A stretch of 27,033 nucleotides of DNA from Asterionellopsis glacialis (GCA_014885115.2 WKLE02001563.1:9235-36267), one strand, 5' to 3'. Numbered from the stretch's first letter, positions 1 through 12,700 are shown. Made by a program: numbers and translations. Notes: a model not told the origin generated them from the sequence alone.

Positions 1-273
1 GACCTACCGGACCCAGTCAACAGATCAGACGCGCGTTCGAAATACAGGTACGGATTATCTTTCCAGCGTTGGACTCAGTCAATTTTTGGTCGTGATATAG
101 CGTGATCGTGTGAAAATTTTGACATACACAGTCTACGAAGCACATGTATTTGATGCGGAGGCACATAACGGAGTCATTTCAAAAAAAAAAGGAGAGACAC
201 TTCTTTATACGTGTACCCTGGTACATATTCTACTTATGCTATTTTTCAAAAAAGTGACCGTCTATCCCGTGTT

Positions 274-410
274 ACCAGTTATTTGGGTTTCTACCTGTTA
301 CCTGGTACCTGATACGCCAGAGCCGTGCCAGGTATAAAAAGTCTACTCGTGCATACCCAGGTACAGGTACCAGGTAGGACCTGCATACTGCATACCAGGT
401 ACCTGGTACT
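274..410. repeat. Cluster of palindromic GGTACC repeats (left)
   Basis: GGTACC occurs at 304-309, 366-371 and 398-403, with further half-sites (CCAGGTA, CTGGTAC) between and around them. The best unit is a perfect 16-nt palindrome at 393-408, TACCAGGTACCTGGTA. A similar cluster lies upstream of the second phytotransferrin gene (19391-19780), and isolated copies occur at 26461-26515. The cluster could be a mobile or satellite-like repeat, or a set of protein-binding sites; sequence alone does not decide. Confidence 0.75.
333..340 (+). promoter_or_regulatory. Possible TATA box
   Basis: A TATAAAAA word lies inside the GGTACC cluster, about 310 bp before the predicted ATG at 651. If used, it implies a long 5' UTR. 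Many diatom promoters lack a TATA box and the region is AT-rich, so this may be chance. Confidence 0.2.
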
Positions 411-650
411 GGTACGAGGGGAAGTCTTTCAGAGATTCTCTTCTGGCAGTCCTCTCTGTTAATTTCGCTAGGTGATTGTCGTCGCAACACAACCAAGCAT
501 TGCCTGTTTGACCATCACAAGTCAATAGAAGAGGCTGCTTCACAACCATTGAAAAGAAAGTCTAATTACATTAGATAAAACCGTAACGGCATTTAATCTC
601 ATCAAGTTTATTTGGTAAAATAGAACGATAGGAGAGGATACAAGAAAAAA

Positions 651-3600
651 ATGATCCGTAATTTATTTTTTGGGTCCCGGTGGGGGGCACTACTGCTGTT
701 GTCAATGGTCTTGGCAGAGGCATCAGCCCAAACTTCTCTGCTTGGTGGACAATATATAACAAGAAATGATGTGACACAAGAGTGAGTTTTTCAATTTAGT
801 GGATAATACTGTGTTGGAAGTCGTGAGAGGATGTAGAATCGATGGACACTCCGCTCCTGCAGCACGCAAAAGTGTTTCCATCTCGCTCGCTTGCTCACAA
901 TTCCCTCCTTTTTGTTCTTTTTCTTGTGTCGGATGATAGGCTTGCATTTGCAAAAGATTGTGCAGATATGAGGGAGGCACAAACGAATGAGGATAAAAAG
1001 AAAATCTTTACAACGGTAAGTTTTGTCCCAAAAGCTTGTACACTTTTTTTTCGATTGGCCTGTGTCCTTTTAGTTTGTCTCATGGTACGGTGTGTTGAAT
1101 CGATACTCTTTTCTCCAATTTAGGGTAAAAACTCTCTCATTGATGATATTGATGGTGGGAAATCTCCTGTTGCGTTGGAAACTTTATCAACTACGTCTGC
1201 AGAAACTATGGCCCAAGATCCTCTTTATGCCATGTTCCGTCACGCCTTTATGGATCTGGGAACAAAGGTAGAAAATGAAGATATTGGTATGTTTGACGAG
1301 AAACCAGTAGGGGAATATGGTAAAACAATTGTTATGGATCTTTTTAATTTAGATGAAGAAGGGATTGAAACTGAGGCTGCAGTAGTTATGATCATTTGGA
1401 TGGCTGTGGCACATGAACTCCATGAGGTGTTACGAGCCTGTAAAAACAGTGATGTCAACACCAAAGTCAATATTTTGGAAGGCTTAGATCGAGCAGCTGC
1501 TTTTTGGATTGGTGATTTACAGGAAAAGGGTGACAGTGAAACTGGTCAACTCATGTACAACATTGCAGAACAGGCAGGAGAGCGTTTTGGTGAACCGAAT
1601 GGAGAAGTGAATGCAAATACTGTTATAATTAACACATTGAATGAGATTCAATCAATGGCTGACAAAGGCCTTTGTACTTCAGGTCAAGAAACCGATTACG
1701 TTGATTTGCGCAACCTTGTCGAAAAAATTTACAGTCACATGACTATACCGCTAGTGCAACAAATGATCCATCACATGCAGCAAACACCCAATGAGGGTGC
1801 TGACGACTTTGTCGAATTATATGCGCTTGCCCTGTTGCCGCAGATTGCCTATTGTGATGCTGAAGCTCACAAGGTGCTGTTAGGTTACACAGTCACATCA
1901 AAATTCACTTCAAATGTCAGAGATGATGTCATTTCTAATTTACAAAAAGCTTACAGCTGCCTTGGTATTACCTGCAGTGACATTGGCTCCTACCAGAATG
2001 GTGCTGTACCGGCCTGTGAAGATGATCCCACAGCTATTGCCGATCTTGCTGGATATTCTCCAGCTACAGACGTCAAGCAGGTGAGTTACAGACCCGGTAT
2101 ATGAATGAGTGGTCTCGTTTTCTTGGGAAATTTTTAAATTTCTCACCGATACATGTACTTTCTATATTTTTTTAATTGCACAGTGGTCATACCTCGATCG
2201 TGATCTTTCTTTAATCAAAGCTTTTATGAATACCAGGGCGTTCGAAGCTGCTAAAGAATATTATGAGTATGGGCACAGTGCTTCCATCGATGGTAATTTT
2301 ATTTCTTTTAAACAACTTGCAACGAGTAATTACCGGCAGCAAGTCTCTGAATTTGAATCTTTTAGCTACGCACTCGGAGGTGATAATTATGCTGACCAAA
2401 TTATTTCAGATGCTCTTAACCGAAAAGCTCCATTTGACAATGCATCTACTGATCAGCTTACCAATATTGTCGTTGATAGCTTAGTTTCCCTGGTATCGTA
2501 TATGGCTGTGAAGGAAAGGTTCACCCGAGCTAACTTGGAATGTGGAGGTGAAGGTGCTAACAACCTTTGGGATATTGGTGCTGCTCTGTTCATTGGTTCT
2601 GGTGAAGGTCTAGCACTTCATGGAAGTGGTAATGGCAGTTTTCTTTATGGAAAAGCGAAGGCTTTGTGTGAAAGCTTTGATAACTGTCTTCTTGACGATG
2701 CCCCAGTCAATCAAGCCATTATCAAAGCCCTCGAGGATGGAAGGGACAGTTTGTTGAATGGTGATTGCCTTGCTCTCAGAGATGCTGTAAATGTCATTAT
2801 GCCGGCTCTTCCGGTTCCTCTAGTCCAATGTACGCTACAGTATGCTACGGTGTATGATAAGCTGTCAGCAGGAACCCAAGATGGAGCTCTGGGAACAGGA
2901 TACGCATGCGCACAATCTATTTTCCCCTTGGTAGACATGGTCGATGGTGATGCTGGAAGTGCCATTATTAAAAATATGGAGATCACCAAGCCAGAAGACA
3001 AGCCTGTTCCGGATGGCCCACAAGCAGTTTTTGATGCATTCAGCCGTGTATTTGCAAAGGGAAATCAGTTTCCTGTTACTTGTGCTTTTGTTGGAACCAA
3101 CAATTATGATTCAGTGAATGGGAATATTTGTCCAGACCTTGTTCCGCCACCACCAACAGCATCCCCTCCACCTGTTGCTCCGGTTGCTCCCGGAACACCA
3201 ACTCTTGCCCCTGTTACACCGAAACCAGTGACCATTCCTCCGACTTCTTCGCCTACTTACATGGACATCAATTTCCCTACTCATGCTCCCAAAGAACGTT
3301 ATGAATTCACAACTGATGTCGACACTATCATGAAGATTGCTTTAGATGTTAGGGATATGGCTGAAGCTATAGACATTGACCAAACTTTGAATATTTACCA
3401 GGAGGGTAAAAATGCCAAAGACGATACGGTTACATATACTATTGAAGGCTTTAGCACAAATGCTGCGGAAACTATGAAACAGAACAGAATCTTCAGTATT
3501 TTTCGACACGCCCTTGCTGATAAGGAAATTTTTGGTGGTTCAGAAAAGGTGGACACCACCTACGCTGATGTGGTTGTTAGGAATGCAATTGAAGTCACCG

Positions 3601-6600
3601 CGGATGCTGCCCTTGCGGCTGAAGCAGCAATTGTTTTAGACGTCTGGATGCAAGTTAGTCACTACTTGGATGAAGCTGTGAGAGGTTGTGAAAGAGAAGA
3701 AGATTCAACTCCTCAACTCGATCTTGCTCTTGCACTCTGGGTCGGAGCCGATCAGGATGAAGGACTATTTGATTCAGGTCATTTGCTCTACAATGTGGCA
3801 CAGACCGCATCTCAACGATTTGGCCATCCGGAAAGGGAGTGCGATGTAAACTCTGAACTAATTGAGCTTTTTAATGAAGCAAAGGATATTACGGAAACTT
3901 GTCCAGGAAATGCAGACAATCATATTCGCCTTCGTGATGTAGTTGCAAGGACTTACTCCCAGATGGCTGTTCCGCTCTTTCAGAACCTTATTTATTACAT
4001 TCTCACAGCTGATGATCCTGTGTCTCGAAATCTATTGAAGCTTTACGCCTTGTCTGTCATTCCACAAGGTGCCGCTTGCAACCCAGCTGGATACGATTAC
4101 CTCTATGCAACTTTAATTGAGGGTGATGTCACCGAAGATCAATTCGACAAAGTTTTTATGCACATTGAAGAGATCATGTTTTGCTTGAGAATTGATTGTG
4201 ACGACCTATCCATCCCCCCTACACCTCAGTTTTCAGCAGCATACGACTTTATGTGTGCAGGATTTGTTGATTTCGATTTGGCTTTTGATTTCGCTGGGTA
4301 TATACCAAAAACCAATGTCAATGAGGTACGTAATCCGGATTTTTAGTCATTTGATGAACTTGTTTTTTTACTGCATAAACGTCATGCTAACACTTTTGGG
4401 ATTTGGCAAAAAATTCAATAGTTCCTAAGATTGGACCTCGATATTTTGCAGATTGGAATCTTTGTTGAAACGGGTGCAAACGAAGCCGCAACTGATTACT
4501 ATACGTATGGCTACAATTCAAAATTAAGTTCTGGCAATCTTATATCACTGACAGATCTTGCCACTAGCAGCACTCGTACTAATGTCCCGCTTCAATATCA
4601 GAACTTCAAGAGTTACTACAAAAATGATGATTATGCGGATTCATTCATAATGGACATATTGAGCAAGCGAGGTGTTTTTGCGAATGCTACTCCAGATCAG
4701 CTATCAGCACTTGTTACTTCATTTTTGCAGGGTATGGTAATGTACATGGCTGTACTAGAAAAATTGTATACGGCTGTCATAGACTGTAAAGTTTCGTCTG
4801 AAGCGGGCGGCGGAGTGAGATCTTGGGATATTGGAGCAGCGATGTTTGTTGGATCAATCGATGCTTTCGCACCTAGCGGTGGCCAGATGATATACGCGTT
4901 AGGAAATGAAATGTGTGCCGAGTTTAACACGTGTGACAATACTGACAAGCACGACCGCGCTTATGTAAGCAAGAGAATAATGGAAGCACTCGGAAATGGG
5001 AAAAATCTACTTGATGATGATCAGTGTGATGGCGCTTTGGCTTTGATTACGAACAGTATCATGGATATTTTGCCTGTGCCCTTGGTCCAATCTACTTTAC
5101 ACTTTGCTAAACAGAATGAAGTGCTCGCAGTAGGCACTGACAGTCCTGAACTTGGTAGAGGGTATGCTTATGCAAGTTCAATCGTGCCACTTGCTAGTAA
5201 TTTCAATACAGACGATGCTACCACCATTGCCGACAACATGAAGTTCGATTTGACAGCCCAACCTGTCCCAGGAGGATCCGAGACCGTGTTTAGTGCATTT
5301 GTGGATGTCCTTCCCGGTACCGGAATCGATTGCAATGACGTCGGGAAGCATATTCCGGATGCAGACGAGGAAACATCGGTATGTACTGTAGAAGAAGAAA
5401 GGCCTGAAGATCCGGGCGAGACCCCGACCGATCTTGGAGATGGTCTATACACAACTACTACATACGTACAAGATAGGTAAGTCGGCCATTTTATCTGGTT
5501 TAAGTGCTTACAGATGATAGTTCTGAGTCTGACATCTTCTTTCTTCTTTATTGTAGGGCTAATATTGCGATGGATATGGTTGAAATCATGAAGCAATTGG
5601 ACAACGGGAATAAGGAAATCGCACAAGAAATTTATGCTAGGGGAGGAAATTCCGATATTTTTAATGAAAATGGAGTGAAAATCGGACAGCGCTCATTTGG
5701 CAACTTTAGTACATCTGAAACTCTTAATATGAAAGAGGAAGAAATGTTTGCTCTTTACACGTATGCATTGCAGGACAGCGAAGGAAAATACAATGGACGT
5801 GATGTAAGATTGTATGCTGACTCCATTGTGAAAGAAGCATTTGAAACGAAGGCTTTGGCTGATAAGACGTTAGGCGGAGAGGCAGCTCTCATCTTCAATC
5901 TATGGATGTATACTGTACACGAGCTATACCAGACGCTGAGGAAGTGTAAAAACAGGGTGATAGCAGATACGGATGGTGTACACTCTATTGACGAGGTCGT
6001 GGCATACTGGATTGGTGATGGTCAGCAAACTGGTAGTCAGAATGGACATCTCCTGTATGCTTGGGCAGAAACACAGGGAAATTTGTTCCGCTTGGAACAA
6101 TTTGGGCAAACTAGAACTAATTCCAACATTATTCGGTTGTTCAATGAAGCCAAACTCGAGCTAAGCTTTCCAAATGCGTGCGTAGACAATCCAAATACTT
6201 ACCCGCGACTCCGTATAATCGTTGACAAGATCATTGCTGTAATGACAGTTCCCATCATTCAGGGTCTTATCCATTACTTGCGTAACACGGACCACAATCG
6301 TGCGAGGTTGTATGCAAAGGCATTTATACCGCACGCTGCAAGCTGCAATTTGGCGGCCTATGAGTACTTAAAAAACAAACTGGTTGTTTACTCTTGGTCT
6401 GCCATAGAAGTTGATGCAATCGTGGAAGCCATTGAATCTACTTACAGCTGCCTTGGACTAACATGTGAGGATATTGGAGATTATCGGTATTATGATCGCA
6501 AGACCTGCAAAAATGAAGAAAAGATTATACCACTTGCCGATTATACTCCTGAAAGCTATGTTCGCCCGGTAAGTAATATCGCTTCTTTCTTTTTTTAATG

Positions 6601-7995
6601 TCAAGTATCTTCAAAAAGGTATCATATCTAACATGTTTGCCGTTGTTCTTTGTCTCCCAATAGTATGCAAGGCTTGATCTAGATGTTCTTTCGATGTACA
6701 TTTCCATGAAACGAGGAGCGTACGGGGCTGCCGCCGATACATACAAATATGGAAAACACGCTGTCCTCGACGACGGTAAAGAAGAGCAGGTTTTAAGCTT
6801 GTACCAACTTGCAACTTCAACCGGCTGGTCCAGCGTCCCACAGTTTGATTCATTTGTTCGCTATTACGGTAGCGACAGGTATGCCAATGATATTATCCAG
6901 AGGGGGCTTGCTCCATCATTGGACCCACACGCGTCTCTTGAACAAAGAGGTGAACTTGTTGTCAAAGGCAGTCAATTATTAGTGGTTCAGATGGCTGTAC
7001 TTGCTTCCATGCACGAGGCCCTTGATGATTGTAAGTCAGTCAATCCTGAACGACAAGCAGGAGCAGGAGCTGCGTGGGATAAGGCGGCTGCATACCTAGC
7101 TGGCTCTCTTGGTCACTCAAAACATGGATTGATGTATTTCGCGTTGGCCAACAACCGTTGTGGTCAGTTTGGCACATGTGAGGAAGATGGAAAGAGCATG
7201 GCTGGAAAGAAATTAACCACACTTTTGTATGCAGGACGAGCAGAAATCAATGGAAAGGCTTGCTCGGCATTATCCAAAACCATCGAGGAGATAGTTCCCG
7301 TATTGCTTGTTCCGCTCATTCAAGGAACTTTGAGGTATGCAATGGCGTTAGATAAGGGAACAAATGTCTTTGGTGCCAGCACCAACGCTGATGTTGCTGA
7401 GGGTTATATTTATTCTCGTTCAATTCTTCCTCTCATCGAGGATGCCAATCGAAATGCTGCTGTTACTATCGATAGAAATTTTGATTGGCCGGATGCAACA
7501 TCGAGTGTTAGAACCAACCCGGATGAAATCTACGATGCCTTTGGAGACGCATACAGTGGTCTAAACGTTGACTGTAAGATGGTTGGTGAAACTTCTGCTT
7601 TCTCTGCTTGTGAGGGGGCAAGAAATTCGCAAGGGGGTGAAGGTGGCGATAAAGCCGGGATGATCGTTGGTATTATTGTTGGTATTATCGCAGCAGTTGC
7701 TCTCAGCGTATTGATTTGGGTGAAACGACCAAATTCTGCGGGAGGCAAATCATCAGTGGTTGTAAACAGCGAACAAGCTCAATCGTTAGTTACAAATGAA
7801 GCTGGTTTGGTTGAATCGGGTGAAAGCAAGATTAAGAATCCTTTCAGCAAAAAGTCTGAAGAGATCAAACTCGTTCGAAATGAAGCAGGAGAATTCAACG
7901 AAGATTCCCAAATGAATGGTAATGCAGTTGAAGCAAGTAAAGTGAATCACGACGAACCCTTAAAGGGGGACGACGTTGAAGATGCACTTGTTTGA
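651..7995 (+). CDS. Membrane-anchored phytotransferrin with three tandem two-lobe FEA1 modules
   Basis: This gene is predicted to encode a cell-surface Fe(III)-binding protein of the FEA1/ISIP2A (phytotransferrin) family, with 2234 residues. Exons are 651-781, 940-1015, 1124-2080, 2184-4325, 4422-5476, 5557-6568 and 6664-7995; all introns are GT-AG and the frame closes exactly. Residues 1-27 form a signal peptide ending ASA/QT. Lobes are A1 (about 40-388), B1 (389-705), a Pro/Thr/Ala linker (709-757), A2 (760-1102), B2 (1103-1423), a short acidic linker, A3 (1444-1791) and B3 (1792-2110). A membrane helix follows (about 2122-2143), then a 91-residue tail. A lobes share W(I/V)G...G(H/Q)LLY or LMY, and A1 and A3 carry YSCLG(I/L)TC; B lobes share a YG-type motif, (D/N/R)YA and (P/L)LVPLxQ. 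These match FEA1 (Pfam Low iron-inducible periplasmic protein). Each lobe is about the size of a whole Chlamydomonas FEA1. B lobes 1-3 start at phase-0 introns; A1 and A3 follow phase-2 introns, and the equivalent intron is missing before A2. The first introns are placed mainly by alignment between modules. Iron regulation is inferred from the family. Confidence 0.85.
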
Positions 7996-8109
7996 GGTAC
8001 AGTACATGTTTGTAATTTAATCGAAACCTGGTAAGGCCTGCACATTTTTACAGCAGTAGCATTCTGCACATGTAATATTTTAAATAGAGAAACATCGTTT
8101 ATTAATATT

Positions 8110-9039
8110 TTATTCAATTACTGCATTGTGGTACACATTTGTGATATCTTCATCATCGTCGAGTTTCTCCAAGAGAATGTCTAACTTTTCTTGATTTTCA
8201 TGGCTAATAGAGACGTTTGATTCAGGTAGGTATCGATGCTCGAATTCTTCCGTTTCATACCCTCCCGCCTTCAAGGCTGATACTAAATTCCACAAATCAG
8301 CAGGTTCACAAGTGATCATGGCCGATCTATTTTCATCATCAAAATCAACATCTGTAGCCCCAGCATCTAATGTACACTCCAAAAATGCATCATCTTCCGA
8401 GTCACAGGAATTCACCAATACTACACCTGCATGTCGAAAAAGGTAATTTAGATTTGAAGTTGGCAACATTTCACCACTTCCAGCTTTCGTAATAATAGTT
8501 CGAACATTTGGGAAGGTACGGTTACGGTTATCAGACAGAGCTGTAACGATACAGGCTATCTTCACTCCATCAATATTAAGCATGGCATCGTAGCGGATAT
8601 GTTCCAAATTGTTTGATGATTCATCACTATTATTTTTGGCATTGCCTGTAGCCTTATCAATAGCCGACTGGATCCTGTCTTTAGGTACTTGAAGTTTTTT
8701 GGCACGATCAATACAAGATTGGAATTGTACATCATCCATATCACCACCACATGCTCGTCCGGCCACAATAATTGCCCGAGTTGCCTTCGAAAAGGCCTTT
8801 AGCCGAGCAACGTCATTGGCAGCTTTTTTATGTTTAATTTTAGACCATTTGTTATGACCCGCCATTGTACGACGTTGTTGCTGCTGAAATTGCTGTTCTT
8901 TTTGTTGACATCTTATTGATGAAGGTAAGATGCTTGTCGTGAAAATCACGTTTTGGTAGTTCGCCAAAGTATTCGTACGAGTGTTGACATGACGAAAAGT
9001 AACTGTTTGGAAACATCTCGAAATCATCGTAGCAGCCAT
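8110..9039 (-). CDS. TACO1: YebC/TACO1 family protein, probably mitochondrial
   Basis: The protein has 309 residues. From Met59 it matches the YebC/PmpR/TACO1 family, beginning MAGHNKWSKIKHKKA, with the family's conserved acidic C-terminal domains following. In mitochondria TACO1 helps translate the COX1 subunit of cytochrome oxidase; bacterial YebC proteins act in translation or as regulators. Residues 1-58 are rich in Arg, Thr, Ser and Gln with almost no acidic residues, typical of a mitochondrial presequence; this extension supports the start at 9039 rather than at Met59. The gene is intronless. Its stop lies 114 bp from the stop of the upstream phytotransferrin gene (convergent), and its start is divergent from EDRF1. 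A plastid location is possible but less likely because no signal peptide is seen. Confidence 0.9.
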   Translation of the reverse strand: MAATMISRCFQTVTFRHVNTRTNTLANYQNVIFTTSILPSSIRCQQKEQQFQQQQRRTMAGHNKWSKIKHKKAANDVARLKAFSKATRAIIVAGRACGGDMDDVQFQSCIDRAKKLQVPKDRIQSAIDKATGNAKNNSDESSNNLEHIRYDAMLNIDGVKIACIVTALSDNRNRTFPNVRTIITKAGSGEMLPTSNLNYLFRHAGVVLVNSCDSEDDAFLECTLDAGATDVDFDDENRSAMITCEPADLWNLVSALKAGGYETEEFEHRYLPESNVSISHENQEKLDILLEKLDDDEDITNVYHNAVIE

Positions 9040-9713
9040 GCATCCGAGGAGATGCTGTTGCCGTCACGATTTTGTTTTCCTTTTTTATCTACAGAAAGTT
9101 TTCTCGAATATGTAAATAGCAAGTTATGTTGCTAATGGTTTGTGTTTACGGAGATTGAGGCGTGGTGTACACATCACAACAACACGATATCTCCACAGGT
9201 CACAATCTCAAAAATCTCCTCTTCTTCAATTTTTTTTTTTCCACAGTCGTCTGGGTCGTGTCATCGATCTTGGGTTTTTCTCTCACTTTGGGGGTGCCCC
9301 CTTTCAATCATGTTGTGTTGCTAGTAAAAATCTCACAAAAACTATCCAAGTAGGATACAATGTTGCCCGCATCGAACGAACGAACGGGAGCGAGCTATCA
9401 TCTCTGTCTGTCTGTCTGTCTGTCTATCATGACTTCTTCTTTACCGCGTTTATCGCACTCCGTGACAAGTTTGCGCGAAAAAAAATGGCGCGCCATACGG
9501 GTGGACCCCCCAAGACACCAAGAGAAAAAACTTGGGAAGACACGACAGAGAACGTCTTTTGTTCTGGTGAGATTCTTTCGAAAACTTTTCTTAGAGGCAG
9601 ACCACACAGGTGACAACAAGCACAGTAGAGACATCCTGAAAATTAACTTCGGCCTCCTCCATACATGGAGATATCTTGACGCTTAAAGAGGAGCAGCGGA
9701 AAAAGATAAAACA
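9040..9713. promoter_or_regulatory. Divergent promoter region between TACO1 and EDRF1
   Basis: No convincing gene lies in these 674 bp. A 157-codon frame at 9140-9613 is low-complexity and was rejected. The stretch contains (CGAA)3 at 9373-9384, a TGTC microsatellite of five units at about 9405-9424, and a GC-rich spot at 9473-9496. That spot combines GCGCGAAA (reverse complement TTTCGCGC, which fits the E2F consensus TTTSSCGC) with the perfect palindrome ATGGCGCGCCAT. The region probably serves both flanking genes. Confidence 0.5.
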
Positions 9714-12700
9714 ATGGCATCGTCTCGAGCTGTGTCGTTTGTTACCAAAAAGAGCGATAGTACCAAGGCACAGACTACTAAAATTAACGATGGGACATCA
9801 AAGTCATCAAGGAATATACCGCCATCAACATCATCGTCGTCATCATCATCATCAACATCACGAGCTGTCGATTTCATTGGTCCAGTGAAAGACTTATTTA
9901 CTATGCCATACACGTCTGATCGAGGGATTAGTGTTGCTGTTCATAACATTGGTGGTACTCTTCTTGTCGATGCTGATACTACTGCTGCCGATTATGGACC
10001 TTTAGGTATCCAAAATAGTAGTAATAATCCTCGAATTCCTTCGAGCCGGCGACGACCAAGACCGACGGGTTTTTTTAATATTCCAGTTGGCAATACAGAA
10101 ACGCAGCAACAGCAGCAGCAACGGCAAGATAGCGAAGCTGATGAAATTAAGTCTTCTAACCAGAAATCCCATGCTTCTCCGACCGGAACAGAATTAGTAG
10201 CATTGCAGCAGGAGGAAAAGCCAAAAGATACTCTAACACTCGTCACTTCCATGTTACAACATCAATCAATTGTACCGACCACTACTGCAGAAAACTCTTT
10301 TCCACAGGTAAATCATAATGATATTCATAAGAGTCATGAGAGCAGTAACCGCAGCCTTGCATTAGAGCCAAATGAAGATAATGGCAGTATTATACTGACT
10401 TTACCGCCACCGGAAAAATACGCTGGTCCTGTCGTGCCGGAAGAGCCGAGAGAATACTTACCATGGAAATTTCAGGATATGAATTTATTAGTGGGATCAG
10501 ATGCCATGGTGTATCGAAACAATTCGGTCGAGTCAAGTTCGGCTACCACTCATGCTGATGGGAACAATGACCAGGCAATCGCAATAAGAGTTGCAGATGT
10601 AGCTGACATACGCACGCAATTACATCGACATCAAGAAATGGTACAACAGGGTTTATTTGTTCCTGACCATGAAATGGCTCTACATCAACAAATGGGTAAG
10701 CAACGGTCATATGCAGAGGCTCTTACACCACAAACAACACAGTGTTTGTCTGTGGAGGAGGAAGTAGGCACGACAACAGATGAAGAAACGACAGTACAAA
10801 CGACACAAAAAGGAGCTCACCCATCGTTTTCTGCACCGGACTTGAATCAAGTTCAACTTCAAACGTGTATGGTTCCTTCGGCGGGTACAGCTCTTGGAGG
10901 TCTCTTATCACCCATGGGACCACAGCAACAGCAATCCTCGATCAATCAGTCATCAGCATCGGCATCCGAACCAGCAACACAACCTTCTCCTATTTCGACT
11001 GTCATGGATGCATATCTTGATAATATAATGGCAAATGTGCCACAATTAGCCTTATGCTTACACGAAAAGGGTTTGATTCAAAGTGTGAAACTTCTGCAGA
11101 CAGAAGATATCCCCTACGCACTTATGCATCCCTCAACGCTAGATACTACCTCATCTTTTGCCATGAATGAAAAAACCGCTACTGGTGAGCCACTTTTTAC
11201 ACCTCAAATTATGGAAATGAATGCTTCCATGATTTTAAGATTTTTAAAAGCCAATTGTACACGGGACAATTCAACCTACCTCCTTCGGCGAGAGGCAGGA
11301 CAAACAAATATACAACTTTATGACGTGTCATCTATATCCAGTCAAAGACAACGAAAGTGGATTTGGTGGTTAGCAACCATGTCATATCGATTTGCACTCC
11401 GTTTAGGGCAGCTTTCACAGTCCAACCATGCAGACTATGCCATGCAACGTGAATTTCGTGCCCGGCAACGGAGTTTATTACAAAATGCGTTAGATATGCT
11501 TGAAGACTTGAAGGATATGGATGGTGGTGCACATGAAACTCTCCGTTCAGCAGTAAGTGAAAGCCTAGCAGATACATTTCTTTCCAAGAGCAACAAAAGT
11601 GGCAATACTACGGCTGATACATCACGAGGGGGAGGAGATAATAGTTTTGGTGTCGTTGATGGAGACACGTCCAATAAGCCTGCCCCGACAACATCGTCGT
11701 CTCAACCATACAATGGTGTTTCTGTTGATGCTCTCAACAAAGCGCATGATCATCTTTGCTATGGTATCCGTACATTGTGGCCTGTATTTAAACGCGCAAA
11801 TGAGAATGAACGACAAGCCAAAGAGAAAAGACGAAAGAATAGAATTCGCAAAAAAATGTCATCCTTATCTAATCGCCGACGCGTGGTAGTGCAGAATGAT
11901 GAAAGCAGTAGCAGCAGTAGCAGCAGTAGTAGCAGCAGCAGTAGTGACTCAGATTGTGATGACGGTGAGAATCCCCGCATGGATGCATCCATGATAGAAA
12001 TAGAAGCAACTACCATGCAACTATTTGGTCTTCATCATAAACTTATTAATGTTTCACTACGGTTGGCTGAACACCACTTGCAAAACTACTACTCCTCGTC
12101 CGCCATGCAGTCGCTCCGAACAGCTGCGAGACGGATGGCCGCTGCCATTTCTCTGTTGCAGCCGCTCGGTGGTCACGGTGGAGTCGAAGTTTTGAAAAAT
12201 GGTGACATGAAACGCCTAATACAGAGTTTACGTCATCAGTACACTTGGCTCTGGGAGCATTGTGGTCATTTTGCACGTTCTTTCGCAGCTGATGGATTGT
12301 GGCGTGATCGTGGTCATACCTGTGGTGATGATATCATCAGTTTGTTGCAAGATGTTGAAGCAGCATTTGTGACATCGTCTGACGGTTTGGGATCTCTAAT
12401 CTTTCATCAGGACTCGCAGTTATCGAAGAAGTCGGAGAATGCGGTGAGCTTAAAGTCACTCAGTGCTGTTGTTGTTGTGGATGGAAATGTTGCTGGTGGT
12501 GTTGGAAGTAAAGCGAACGCGAAACATGTCACAACAACATCCGCGGTAGGGCCAGAAGCAGTAGCGGCTATCAGAGCAAAGTTAGATAATCAAAAACAAA
12601 TCAAAAGGGATGAACGTCGCGTGCTAGTAGCAGCATGTGTCTCATACAGCAGGTCAATCGACGCCTTCCAAGAGATAATCTTTGAAAAGGCTGAAGAACA

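Larger units (their letters stand above)
1..650. other. Non-coding upstream region of the six-lobe phytotransferrin gene
   Basis: I see no convincing coding sequence here; the short open frames have no family resemblance and no signal peptide. The stretch from about 205 to 420 is rich in GTACC, CCAGGTA and CCTGGTA words that form overlapping palindromes and are listed separately. The region presumably holds the promoter and 5' UTR of the gene starting at 651. An A-rich run directly before that ATG is a plausible translation-start context. Confidence 0.6.

Noticed and set aside
110..337. 75-codon plus-strand frame upstream of the phytotransferrin gene
   Set aside because: It ends in the GGTACC repeat cluster and has no conserved features.
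5168..5626. 152-codon minus-strand frame inside the large phytotransferrin gene
   Set aside because: It is antisense to clear lobe B2 and lobe A3 coding sequence and has no family resemblance.
9140..9613. 157-codon plus-strand frame upstream of EDRF1
   Set aside because: It runs through a microsatellite and poly-T tract, has no recognisable domain, and is overlapped by frames of similar length in other phases.
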